Assembly: GCF_023078275.1 (NCBI RefSeq)
Contig: NC_062974.1
Coordinates: forward strand, 25,580,110 to 25,644,109
Origin: Leguminivora glycinivorella
Taxonomy: Eukaryota; Arthropoda; Insecta; Lepidoptera; Tortricidae
Direction: 5' to 3'
Length of the DNA stretch: 64,000 nucleotides
Positions 53,706 to 63,666 of this stretch are shown in pieces. The position numbers and the translations under genes were made by a program. Within the stretch, counting starts at the first letter, position 1, and each line of letters starts with the position of its first letter. Under the pieces are notes generated by a model. The model was not told where the DNA came from and searched no databases. It saw only the letters and a program-made list of their open reading frames with translations.

Positions 53706-54427
53706 GTGGAGTGATGGTTGAGGAAGATGGGCACCACGGCCTTAGTTGCCAAAGGTGTGCTGGGCGGTTCCCGAGGCATCACTCAATTAACGAGATCGTG
53801 CGTCGCGCGTTGGTCTCTGCCAATGTGCCTTGCGTCTTGGAGCCACCGGGGTTGAGTCGCACAGACGGCAAACGGCCAGACGGACTGACCTTGGTTCCGT
53901 GGCGAAGGGGGCGCTGTCTCGTGTGGGATGCAACTTGTGTCAGCACTTACGCTGCATCCCATTTGAGGCAGACTACAAGTTGTGCTGGCTCAGTGGCGGA
54001 GTCCGCGGCAAAGTCTAAGCACACAAAGTACTCCGCGTTGGAAACCGCTTATGACTTTGTGCCGGTGGCAATTGAGACAGCGGGGCCTTGGGGTTCAGAG
54101 GCTCGCTCCTTTTTCAGGGAATTAGGGCGTCGTTTGCGGGAGAGGGGCTGCGATCCTCGTTCTGGGTCGTATCTGGTCCAATTACAGGTCTCCATTGCAG
54201 TTCAGCGGGGAAATGCGGCGGGTATAATGGGGACGTTTGAGCCAGGTACGATCCAGGGAGGGTTATTTTAGATTTAGGTGTATGTTGTGTTCCTTTTTAT
54301 ATATATATATATGTTAATAACCTACTTGACATGACATAGATACTATATTTGACGAAGCCTGTGCTGTGGATTTTTGTTTGTACTTATTATTTACTTTATT
54401 TGCTTATTTATTCAATAAAAATGATAT
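53706..54427 (+). mobile_element. 5'-truncated non-LTR retrotransposon insertion, 10-bp TSD
   Basis: It is flanked by GATTAGCTCT at 53696-53705 and 54428-54437. The insert holds the ORF at 53711-54271, a short 3' UTR and an AATAAAA signal shortly before its end (ATTCAATAAAAATGATAT). There is no poly-A tail. Truncation at the 5' end plus a TSD is the mark of target-primed reverse transcription. Confidence 0.75.
53711..54271 (+). CDS. Retrotransposon polyprotein C-terminal domain, possible RLE-type nuclease
   Basis: 186 codons open from the truncation point, probably entered in frame rather than from a true start. Visible order: HHGLSCQRCAGRFPRHHSIN (residues 8-27), then EPPGLSRTDGKRPDGLTLVP, GRCLVWDATCVSTYAASHL, KYSALETAYDFVPVAIETAG and SIAVQRGNAAGIMGTF near the end. 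The RPDG ... (L/V)VWD-x-TC spacing resembles the PD-(D/E)xK core of restriction-like endonucleases carried C-terminally by some non-LTR elements (inference). I know this C-terminal module from pol proteins of non-LTR-like elements in many animals, but cannot name the clade. No internal stop. A second truncated member is at 59075-59248. GC content is much higher than the surroundings. Confidence 0.65.
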   Translation: MMVEEDGHHGLSCQRCAGRFPRHHSINEIVRRALVSANVPCVLEPPGLSRTDGKRPDGLTLVPWRRGRCLVWDATCVSTYAASHLRQTTSCAGSVAESAAKSKHTKYSALETAYDFVPVAIETAGPWGSEARSFFRELGRRLRERGCDPRSGSYLVQLQVSIAVQRGNAAGIMGTFEPGTIQGGLF

Positions 54428-54535
54428 GATTAGCTCTTAAACTTACACAAAGACAATATTGTTATTGAAATTTCATGCCTAAATATCGTCACAAAACTGA
54501 CAGTGAGTTAATTTTTGTTAACGACTTACGCTATT

Positions 54536-54788
54536 TACACTGAGAGAAATTTGCAATGTGAATTTAACAAGTTCGACTTGTTGCGGTTTATCCGTTTGAA
54601 TCAGCCAAACGTATGTTTAAAACAATATGTGTCAGGTTGTTTTTATAAAATCGATTTGTTGATTCAAATATATTGCCGATTCAAATGACAAGTAGCTTGT
54701 TGATTGAACCAAAGAGCACGTAGGCGCTATTTTAACCAAAAAACTTGTTGAACGAACATGAAAACTGGTTGTATTTTCTCTCAGTGTA
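54536..54788. mobile_element. 253-bp MITE with TACACTGAGAGAAA ends
   Basis: TACACTGAGAGAAATTTGCA at the left and TTTCTCTCAGTGTA at the right. The interior has AACAAGTCGACTTGTT-like words. It is nested in the composite at 53581-54813. Confidence 0.75.
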
Positions 54789-54813
54789 GGGGTCCTAAAT
54801 TCTGAAAATGCCC

Positions 54814-55216
54814 GTATACTTGTAGCACAACATCCACAAAAAATTGCGAAACCTTAAGTCGAAGATCATTTAAGTCCGTCAGTAAACTAAAAGTAGCAGC
54901 TATTAATTTTAGTTTACCATCGACTGCTACCCGAGATGCCTCTTCATGGATCTCATGACTCAAGTAATACTGGTCCATTTGAGGTAACACACGCGCTAGA
55001 GAGTAACATCACCAGAAACCCCTTGCGGTAACGTGTTCTGATGTCCAACCATTCAAGTTTAAATGGTTATACATATACGAGGTACTAAAACGGAAACCGA
55101 AGGATTTCAAAGGCATTTCTGATAATATTGGGACTGAATTTCCGGACCAATTTTAGTCGCTACCTAATTTCTAAAGTCATTTTGGTCATGGAATTTCCTC
55201 CAAAAAAAATGTGTTA
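54814..55216. other. No feature recognised
   Basis: Short frames only (a 69-codon minus frame at 54781-54990 spans a MITE edge and is not credible). Confidence 0.4.
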
Positions 55217-55437
55217 AGGTACAGCGGGGCAAATTTCGACTGGAGGGCAAATGTAACTGGTCCATTTTTTCCATATTTTATAATGTTTGCATTATTAAAT
55301 AGAGCGTTCACCAGTTATACATATGGTTATGGTAGGCATGTTCAGTGGATACATGTAAAACTCAACATCATAGTGTAATAATGGAAAAAATGGATGAGTC
55401 ACAATGGGCCCCCAGTCGAGTTTGCCCCGTGGTACCT
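55217..55437. mobile_element. Full-length MITE, AGGTACAGCGGGGCAAA family
   Basis: Left AGGTACAGCGGGGCAAATTT, right CGAGTTTGCCCCGTGGTACCT, with arms of about 60 bp through AATGTAACTGGTCCATTTTTT. This is the reference copy for 2441, 11041 and 30949. Confidence 0.8.
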
Positions 55438-56689
55438 AAGTTATTCTAATAAATTTTAAGAATCAATATTTTATTAATAACTTACATAACAGTACCTATG
55501 TAACTAGTTAACTATTTACGCGTACAATTGTAAGTCAGGAAAAAGCGAATAGTGTCCCAAACAGTTCATCACTAGAACCAAAAATTACATTAATTAGTAT
55601 CGGCGAAATTCATGCCATCGAGTAAAACATCAAAAACTTACACCTTAATCCACTACCCTTCCCTTTCACTATCTAAGTGGATTTGCCTTTGTCCAATCTA
55701 TTCCCCGATGTTGAACTTGGTAATTACGTAATCCAGACAGGGTTCCGATCAAAAATATGGCTTTGTGTAATAGGCTAGTTTTCTTTACTTTAAATAAAAT
55801 ATTTTGTGTACCTAGTGCACGAAATACAGCACCACATAATTAGAAGAAAAATATGGACAGTAGTTATGTTTAAACATAATTTCTATTTAATAAGTGAAAG
55901 AGAAACATATAAAGTACATGAATTGAACGTAACGTCACTCCTCAGTATTTCATAGTAATTCCATATTAGCAGTTTTGACAGTTCTTGAAAAGAAGCTGAT
56001 TTGACTAGTAGGAAACTAGCCTATTTGATCAATACTGAATTTAGTAATATGGAAGAAAATTTTGACTTGATAATTGATTAAAGGAAAATTGAAAACATAT
56101 ACACCCGGCAGGACTCGAACCCGCGACGCGATTAGTAAATTTATGGTAATTCACGCTGGCAGACGTTACTGCTTGATAAAATAATAGTTTTAAATATTAT
56201 TTTCCGAGAGCCGTGACATACACAATACATATAATCCAATAATTTAGTGTACATACATTACTAGACCATGAATCCCAATATATAACATATTTATATCTAT
56301 ATCTCTCCGAGAGATTTACATACATGACAGGTGGTAGTAGTCATCGCTTGAGCTCTAGTAGTGCATGTTGGAGGATCCAACAGAAATTAAACCTTATTTT
56401 TGTCTATGTAGCGATTGCTATGGAAACGTTTGGTTACAATAAAAAAAAATGTCTTCTTGAATTCATTCTTGATTCATACGTGTGAGTATATAAAATAAAT
56501 GGTTGTTCACCCGGCCACACATGGAATTGTTATTTCTCGCCCACTAGAATCAGCTGCACAGCTCTACAACAGTGCAAACCTGACTCTAATATATGCAGAC
56601 TATTCTAATTATTACTGGGGTAGTAATTGAACTATATACATTTTTCTTTTTAGTACATAGTGTTCGTTTGTCTATCGTTTTAAGTAGTT
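55438..56689. other. Unassigned DNA with a tRNA-like fragment
   Basis: No exon supported. At 56103-56165 (minus) a GGGTTCGAGTCCTGCCGGGT T-arm/B-box-like segment suggests an old SINE or tRNA-derived piece; an acceptor stem is not evident. Confidence 0.35.
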
Positions 56690-56830
56690 TTTCCTCTCAA
56701 TTCGCTCAAAGGTTGGCTGGAAGAGGTCCCTTATAGGGATAAGTTTGCCTTTGTACACCATAACTATACTGTATTTCTATGTCCTAACTCATCTTATGTA
56801 CAATAAAGTGTTTACATACATACATATTTT
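56690..56830 (+). mobile_element. LINE 3' end with (ACAT)n tail
   Basis: AATTCGCTCAAAGGTTGGCTGGAAGAGGTCCCTTATAGGGATAAG followed by TGTACAATAAAGTGTTTACATACATACATA is a LINE 3' UTR and tail known from moth genomes. Coding part absent. Confidence 0.5.
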
Positions 56831-57116
56831 TATGGTTTTATAAACGACAAAATCATGAGAGCAACCCTCCATTGCCCCTGGCCTCATATATCAAAATCAT
56901 GATCATAATTAAATTATTTATTCATCTTGAGATTATTAATCTACATTCATAATACTTTTACATATATGTTCAGAAATAAGCAGAGCTCATATTTCGCAAA
57001 AACGCAAGCACGAACGATCTATTAAACACAAAAGCAAAACTTTACATCTTATTACCCAAACATTTAGTCTCAAAATATACAAACTCGATTAAAAGACGTG
57101 TCTAAAGCGCAGACAC

Positions 57117-57978
57117 CTAAAAAGTCTCGCGAACGTCGTCGCCTCTCCAACGCCCGCGCGGCGTCGACGCCGCGCTCCCGCAGCGCCGACGCGACGTTGC
57201 AGCGCCTTTCGAACGTCGACGTTGCAGTGGCGTCCGCGCGGCGTCGACGCCGCGCCAACGCCGCGCTCGCGCAGCGCCTCCGCGATGCCAGCGGCTACCA
57301 ACGTCCAGCTAGAGCTTCTAATACCGGGAGTATCTCGGGATTTTTGGGGTAGATTTCAAAACCGATATTTAATTTTGTAATCTGAATCGCGGTATTTTTA
57401 GTAACTAACAAATTATGGCAAATAAACGTAAACTACTAATCAAAACCTTCAATTTCTGCATCATGACGGTCGCTAGACGCGTAAATATTGCTTTTTGCTC
57501 TCGTTTCTTCGACACATTCTCTGTTTAGTGTTTTTACAATATTTCTATGAAATGACAGTTTTTCCGATGATTACCTAGATAAAGATACGTGTCAAGAGCA
57601 TTCATTGAGGAGGGCCTGCCGTGAACCTTTTGACACATTTGTCGCACTTGGAAATCGTAAGTGTGACAGGGAAGCAATACGTCAAACGTAGTTGATACAA
57701 CACAGGCCACAGACCCTCTGTAAACAAGTTGATGCACCTACATTATAGAAATAACTTTTCAAAAAATTGGTTAAGGCATACCAACTAACGTATAAGCTAC
57801 TTTTGGTTTATTGCCACTGACGTCGAGGAGGCGCGGCGCTAACGCGGCGTCGACGCCGCGCGGACGTCACTGCGACGTCGACGTTCGAGAGGCGCCGCAA
57901 CGTCGCGTCGACGCTGCGGAAGCGCGGCGTCGACGCCGCGCGGGCGTTGGAGAGGCGACGACGTTCGCGAGACGCTAG
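57117..57978. mobile_element. GC-rich foldback element, about 165-bp arms
   Basis: The left arm 57117-57290 and right arm 57818-57978 are near-complementary, starting AGTCTCGCGAACGTCGTCGC. Each arm repeats the self-complementary word GCGCGGCGTCGACGCCGCGC and CGAACGTCGACGT. The 520-bp middle is AT-rich and non-coding. The arms leave frames open on both strands (57070-57352), which is compositional. Confidence 0.8.
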
Positions 57979-58156
57979 ATGTGGGGGGACCCAAATACCA
58001 ACTTTATTTTAGCCTAACCACACGCCACACCCAAATTACTTTGACATTCAAGCTAGCGACCTTCGGGGCTCCACCTTAAAGGTACTTTAGTAAATATAAT
58101 TATGACACGCTGTAGAAGCATGTCTACAAATTATGATTCATAGAGAGTTCTTTTTT

Positions 58157-58741
58157 AACCCCAGATGCAAAAACGACCGGGTGTATAAGTCTGACGTGTC
58201 TGTCTGTCTGTGTGAGTGTCTGTGGCATCGTAGCTTTCGAACGGACGACTCGATTTAGATTTTGTTTCTTTTTTGTTGGAAAGCTGAATTAGTAGGGAGG
58301 GGTGCGCCAAAGTTCATATAAAATTGGTATATAGATTATTGGTAGTCCGAAAATGTTTCTCATACAATTTTACATTATAATGATCATTATTTATAACAAT
58401 TTTATGTTAATAACTATCGTAACTTCGAATGACTTATGTTCATAATGTCATTCGTCATAAATACATTATACTAACGTTAATGTATATATACTTATTGATC
58501 ATAACGATTGCGAGTGATATAATTTATTGTTATATTATTGTTAACAGAACAGAAAGGGTAGGGAGTGTTCTAAAGCTGAATTTACACCTGCAAGTTATTG
58601 CTTCAAGTTTTGACACGCAACTAAGAGTGAGTGGCAAATATCTGCATCTCTTTCTTGCATATACCTTTGTTTCAAAACTTGCAGGTGTAAATTCAGTTTT
58701 AGACATGTTTTATGAAAATCGGTCCACTATGTCGGGGCTTT
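58157..58741. mobile_element. AACCCC(C/A)GA-GCAAAAACGA element, interrupted
   Basis: The left AACCCCAGATGCAAAAACGA part with (TGTC)n, and the right ATGAAAATCGGTCCACTATGTCGGGG part, match 60784-60998. It is disrupted by about 270 bp of AT-rich DNA and by the hairpin at 58569-58703. Confidence 0.65.
58569..58703. mobile_element. Hairpin MITE, 28-bp arms
   Basis: TCTAAAGCTGAATTTACACC and its complement ending 58703 (GGTGTAAATTCAGTTTTAGA), inserted within GGGAGTGTTC | ACATGTTTTATG of the surrounding element. Confidence 0.75.
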
Positions 58742-58918
58742 TTTTTTAATTTTGCATTGTGATAATTTAATGTTATTTCAAACTTCAAAGGCTCTGGTTA
58801 ATACTGTAATCGTTGAAATAGCCGATTTCATTAGAAAATTGTACACTCTTTTTTGCTGTGTACAGTTCAACTTCTTCGGCGCAGCCCTACTCCTAGCACT
58901 ATTTTTTGTACAGTCAAC

Positions 58919-59048
58919 CAATTGGAACCCTAGGCCACTCTAAAACCATGTCAAAATGACAAACAGTAAGAGATTTCTTACAATCTGATTTATAACGTCA
59001 CTGTGACATAGTTCTACAGTGGCCTAGGGTTCCAATTGGTTGACTGTA
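58919..59048. mobile_element. MITE, TACAGTCAACCAATTGGAAC TIRs
   Basis: Near-perfect terminal arms of about 35 bp (TACAGTCAACCAATTGGAAC ... and its complement). The same family is at 12034 and 31961. The TA at each end suggests a TA target. Confidence 0.85.
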
Positions 59049-59074
59049 CAAATTACTTCTAAATAACTTGAAAA

Positions 59075-59248
59075 CGGCACGTGTTGGTACGGCTGGTCGA
59101 CACCACAGGGGACCCCAGGGCTGGCGCGTACCTCTGTCAACGCATCTCACTGTCGATACAAAGAGGAAACGCCGCCAGCGTCATGGGGTCCTTGCCGCAG
59201 AGCGACCTTGAAAGGAGTTTTTTGGTTATAACTGGGGTATTTTTGTAG
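59075..59248 (+). pseudogene. Second fragment of the 53711-type retroelement C-terminus
   Basis: The frame reads RLVDTTGDPRAGAYLCQRIS then LSIQRGNAASVMGSL and ends at TAG 59246-59248. This is the same terminal module as the DPRSGSYLVQ ... QRGNAAGIMGTF end of 53711-54271, but from a different subfamily. A 3' UTR with AATAAAACTTATAAA follows (59320-59335). The upstream part is missing. Confidence 0.65.
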
Positions 59249-59721
59249 GTAAGTTTTTGTTAGTTAGTTTTATTTATAGGTTTAATTTCAGTTTTTAGTT
59301 TATATGATTTTGTGTTAAATAAAACTTATAAAGATGTAGTGGATCGAAACTTGAAAACTATATCAAAATCCGAAAGCAGAACTAGTATCCTTAGAACTTG
59401 TGATATAAATCTAAGTTAACAAGCTGTAATTGCTTAGTTGCTAAGCTGGCCTGATTAGTAGCCTTGCCCGAACATTATCAGGCCGTTCACCTTTACGACA
59501 TGTTTCAACTAGTTGAAGCTCACAACCATTTTCAGTATTCACTCAACTGGATTTAGTTTTTTTTTGTCCCTATAGGTTATTCTTTTCGGGGGCTAAAGCC
59601 CGAGCCGTCTCATGCGTTAGAGGAGGCTTATGCCCCGCAGTGGACGTGGGAGCTCAATACTATATGTATTTCCTTTATTGATTTTAATTCTTATATTATT
59701 ATTATATAGGTTTCTCTAGAA

Positions 59722-59860
59722 CGCAAACGCCCGAGGGGTCGTCACGGAAAGAGATGGTGGGACAACCTGGACTCATTTCTCAGCAACTAGACGGATCCAG
59801 TAATCAGAAGGATGGAAGTCTAGGGACATTGCCCAGCAAAGGTTTCTCAAGCGGTTTAAC
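59722..59860 (+). pseudogene. Degenerate RTE-like RT C-terminus
   Basis: RKRPRGRHGKRWWDNLDSFL then SN and a stop at 59788-59790; remnants RRMEV follow in the same frame. The RPRGRxxKRWWDxLD pattern belongs to RTE-type C-termini. It carries stops and is short. Confidence 0.6.
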
Positions 59861-59865
59861 ACAAC

Positions 59866-60123
59866 TTGCGCTATCGCCCGTCAGTGCATACTAGAAGTCG
59901 CGTTAGATGTATGGATTTTGCGCGCGAGACCGAAAGCTGTTCTACACCGTCAGATATAAACATCGTTGCGGAACCGTTAAAAATATCACCAATTAAAAAA
60001 AAAAAGCTTTTTGGCTACGCAACACGCATGGAAAAGGTGTCTGAGCTCTTTACAAATTTCCTGGAGCGTTATCAAGACAACGACTTGTTACTTTTAAAGG
60101 CCATTGGCCATTCTCTCTATTAA
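59866..60123 (+). CDS. Unassigned ORF, 85 codons
   Basis: I do not recognise the protein. The C-terminal part (PIKKKKLFGYATRMEKVSEL ... LERYQDNDLLLLKAIGHSLY) is charged and has an acidic-then-hydrophobic ending that loosely resembles a BESS-type tail (weak inference). It follows directly on an RT remnant and may be chance or part of another mobile element. Confidence 0.2.
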   Translation: MRYRPSVHTRSRVRCMDFARETESCSTPSDINIVAEPLKISPIKKKKLFGYATRMEKVSELFTNFLERYQDNDLLLLKAIGHSLY

Positions 60124-60783
60124 AACTGTTTTCAAAAATAGTTATTTTTTTATTGATACTAATAACGTGGAATGCGTTTAACCATAAGAATCTTCCGACT
60201 TAACAGCAAACTCAATCACAATAGAAAAGTTGGTGCATGTCAAAAACCACTTAAAACTTTATTGCAAATCTTTTTATCGCCTCCAACTTAATAAAAACAT
60301 CGTAAAGCGTAATGCTGATAGATACTTGGAAACGTAATTTACTTTAGCTAACTGTCCGTACACACTGCATCTTTTGTGATCGGTGACAGTTTTCAAGTTT
60401 TTGTATAAAGAAGTGAACCAAAAACTATTGACATACAGATATTTCTATTTTCTTAGTGAAACGTTCTTTGTTCTGTAACATCCGTTCGTAAGTCTACAAG
60501 ACAAAGAGGGACCGGTATTTTAAAAAAGAATTTAAAGAAAAGCGAAAAAAAGAAAAAAATTACAAGAATCCATAAATATATTAAAAATATTTAAAACTAC
60601 GTAGGTAAAGCCTGACAAGTTTTTATTTGACCCTGAAAGAGTGTCGCTATAAACCGTTTTTATATGGCAATAATGTGCGGAAGTATTAAGACTCGCTACT
60701 TGTTTCCGCACAACCTAAAATCCATGAATCATGTGCCTTTATCGAAGTCATCGATGTTTTTTTTTACGTCGGGCCTTGTTTTT
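60124..60783. other. No feature recognised
   Basis: AT-rich DNA with no supported frame. Confidence 0.4.
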
Positions 60784-60998
60784 AACCCCCGACGCAAAAA
60801 CGAAGGGGTGTTATAAGTTTGACGTGTCTGTCTGTCTGTCCGTCTGTCTATCTGTCTGTGTGTGTGTCTGTCTGTGGCATCGTAGCTCCCAAACGGATGA
60901 ACCGATTTAGGTTTAGTTTTTTTTGTCTGAAAGCTGAGTCGGGAGTGTTCTTAGCCATGTTTCATGAAAATCGGTCCACTATGTCGCGGTCGGGGGTT
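60784..60998. mobile_element. AACCCCCGACGCAAAAACGA element with (TGTC)n
   Basis: Left AACCCCCGACGCAAAAACGA, right GTCGCGGTCGGGGGTT (approximate complement). The interior has GACGTGTCTGTCTGTCTG and CGATTTAGGTTTAG. Non-coding. Confidence 0.7.
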
Positions 60999-63070
60999 TT
61001 TTCAAAATTTTAATTTTGTGGTTATGTACTGGTGGCGATGATGGAACGACCTTATTTCTATCTATATTTTTTACGGCAGAGTTACAGACACCTTAAATAA
61101 GAACAAAAATATATGTGGCGAAGGTCAAATACAATCTTGTCAGGCTATAAACAATGAAAAGCACAAACTACAGTTTTTTTTATAATGCAGGTATTGCTTT
61201 AAATCATTATAATCATTATTTTAAACGATATTACGAATATTATCCACCCAACAAGCCAACGGACGCTAGGCTTGACACGTTTACAACTTACACTCTGATC
61301 AGATGCTGGCATTAAAAATGGTCCATGTGGGCAAAATGGCATCATGACGTTCGCCAGTAAAAAATGCCATCTTAGCTATGGACAAATGTTCTGAAAAATA
61401 ACCATTATGACCCCGGTGCCCTATATTCCTTGTGGACATAGGCCATTTCGTAGCATTGCGGCAAACGGTGATTTACGATTTTCCGCGTTCCCACAGAGGC
61501 GGAACTAAATAAAAATTGCTTGCAATTATGTTTGGGACAAAAGAAATGAACAATTCTGTTTACAGTTGATTTCTTCTGTAATGTTGGGAACGTAATCTGG
61601 TTAGAAATACAAAGAAATACGGCCATTGAAGTCATTCTCCAAAAATATCAGAAAATAAATTCGATAAGAGGCTTGTGGTATATAAATAAAAATATGATTG
61701 TCTTGGTCTTTCAGCATGTTGAGAATTCAAGATCGAAATAATTTTTAAGCAGATAAAAAAGTGATTTTCTTAAAACATAAGAACCTTGCAACTTTACCCG
61801 TTGTGGAGCCCTACTGAGAATTTCATTCTATTTTTTCCCGATTCCTAATGAAATCAACATTTATTCGAATTTTTAATTTTAGGCAGATAATTGTTTGTAT
61901 TTTTTTTATTTTACATTAAAGTAAGTAAGTCAGTAATTATATGTTGTTTATAATAAATGATTACTTTTTTACATTTGGTTCATAATACTACACAGGACAT
62001 AGCTGATGGTAAAAAGGTAGTATAAACACAAATAGGTAAGTAAAATACGTAAAGGATTACATTCTACCCCGGCCGTGTTATGCTAAGGCTTCAAGGGTGG
62101 TAATGCGGCATTACACTTCCGTGCAATGGAGCAGGTAATACCCTGATTACACAGCAGTAGACGTGCTCAAGATGAGGATAGATTAAGGTAGGTACAGACA
62201 CTCCCTCAAAGTGATAAGGGCCTTCAAATTTTTCTAAAGTAGATACTACAAAACATGACTCAGGACATGGCGTTCCTTCGTCCTTAGGTATCACACAAAT
62301 GAATTCCTGAATCGTGATTTGAAACCACCGGGTTCATAATATCACAGATAGTGTCAATGCCTACTTGGCTAGATCGGTCGTCAAGATGAAGCAATTCTCA
62401 TAGTGGAAAAATAGGTGCGACGACGAGCGAAGCGAGTCGTCTTTCTAATATAAACAACTATAATTTTAGCCACTTACATCGCCCCGCGTCATGTAAGTAT
62501 TTCGTACATTATTAACTACGTAATACTGCGGAAGGGGTACCAACCACATAAAATTTCACCTCGTCAAAATTCCGTACCGAAGTTCCCTGCAAAAATGTCG
62601 CCCGAAATGTTGGCCAATAGTTTGGCAGCGAGCTCAACTGCAGAGCTTACCACATTCCTTGTCACTCAAACGAGCCGAGTCAAATGTACACTCTAAAACT
62701 GTCACAGTAAAGTCCAGGTCATATGGAACTGCGAACCTGTAAAACAAGGGTAACTTTTAAACTTTAATATGTAAGTGGGACGGTTGAATGTTGAATAAAT
62801 TCAGTTGGCCGTTTGATACAGGTCATCAGGTTTCGGGCACGTGGTTTTAACTCTGTCGTGTGCTTCAGTCATAGTTTCGTAGGGTAAACTGAGTCTTATT
62901 GGAGCTGGCAGCTTTAGTTTTTGAAATACTGCTCAGGGCTGGGCTGTCAGAGTTATGCTTTAGATTGTACGATGAGGTTCTTGATTACATTTTTTTAGTT
63001 TATCACGTTATGTTTTTTGATCACCTTTGGGTTCAAGGATGTATTGTGGTTAAACATTAAAAATATAGTA
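60999..63070. other. Unassigned single-copy DNA
   Basis: No exon or element supported. Short frames (up to 76 codons) lack motifs. Possibly host intergenic or intronic sequence. Confidence 0.4.
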
Positions 63071-63074
63071 AACA

Positions 63075-63331
63075 GATAATAAATAAATAAAAAAATAAAT
63101 AAATATTATAGGACATTTTTACACAGATTGATTGAGTCGCACGGTAAGCTCAAGAAGGCTTGTGTTGTGGGTACGACAACGATATAATACATAATATAAA
63201 AACATCCATGACTCAGGAACAAATATCTGTGCTCGTCTCACGAAAAAATGCCCTTACCGGGATTCGAACTCGGGACCGCGGCTTAGCAGGCAGGGTCACT
63301 AGTGTCACTAGGCCAGAGCGGTCGTCAAAAC
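63075..63331 (-). mobile_element. tRNA-derived SINE (minus)
   Basis: On the minus strand: head GACCGCTCTGGCCTAGTGAC, B box GGTTCGAATCC-like (written here GGGATTCGAACTC), body CCTGAGTCATGGATGTTTTT. The tail differs from the 21397 copy (GTACCCACAACACAAGCC), a second SINE subfamily. Confidence 0.75.
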
Positions 63332-63387
63332 AATAATTACAGGCTATAATTTAATAAGGATAAATTTCGATGTCTCTGTGTTATTTT

Positions 63388-63666
63388 TTGACGACCGGTC
63401 TGGATCCTCACCCTCAGTCGGTAGTGACCATAATATAAGCCGCATCTGAATTTCGAATCCCGCTCATTTATCTCCAACCAATGTGACTGCTTAGATTTAT
63501 TTAATTCCTCAGTCATGGATCCTCCTTTCTATGTATCCCGGCATGTATGTATTTATGTAGTATGTATATCGTCGCTTGAGCATCCATAATCCCAAGATTT
63601 GGCTTAGGCACTAGTTTGGCTAAGTTGATTTCTGAGGTTCCCCCAAAATATTTATTTATTTATTTT
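63388..63666 (+). mobile_element. tRNA-derived SINE (plus), diverged
   Basis: GACGACCGGTCTGGATCCTC head with a decayed B box, TATATCGTCGCTTGAGCATC body, (ATTT)n tail. It lies head-to-head with the SINE at 63075, heads 57 bp apart. Confidence 0.7.

Larger units (their letters stand above)
53581..54813. mobile_element. Composite MITE holding a retrotransposon fragment and a second MITE
   Basis: The outer ends GGGCATTCACAGACTTTGGC and CTAAATTCTGAAAATGCCC are the family at 5696. Left MITE sequence runs to 53695. The interior is replaced by the retroelement insertion (53706-54427); the MITE resumes at CACAAAGACAATATT. The MITE at 54536-54788 has then inserted near the right end. Confidence 0.75.

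Noticed and set aside
57070..57352. Ala/Arg-rich ORFs
   Set aside because: They come from the CG-rich palindromic arm of the foldback element.
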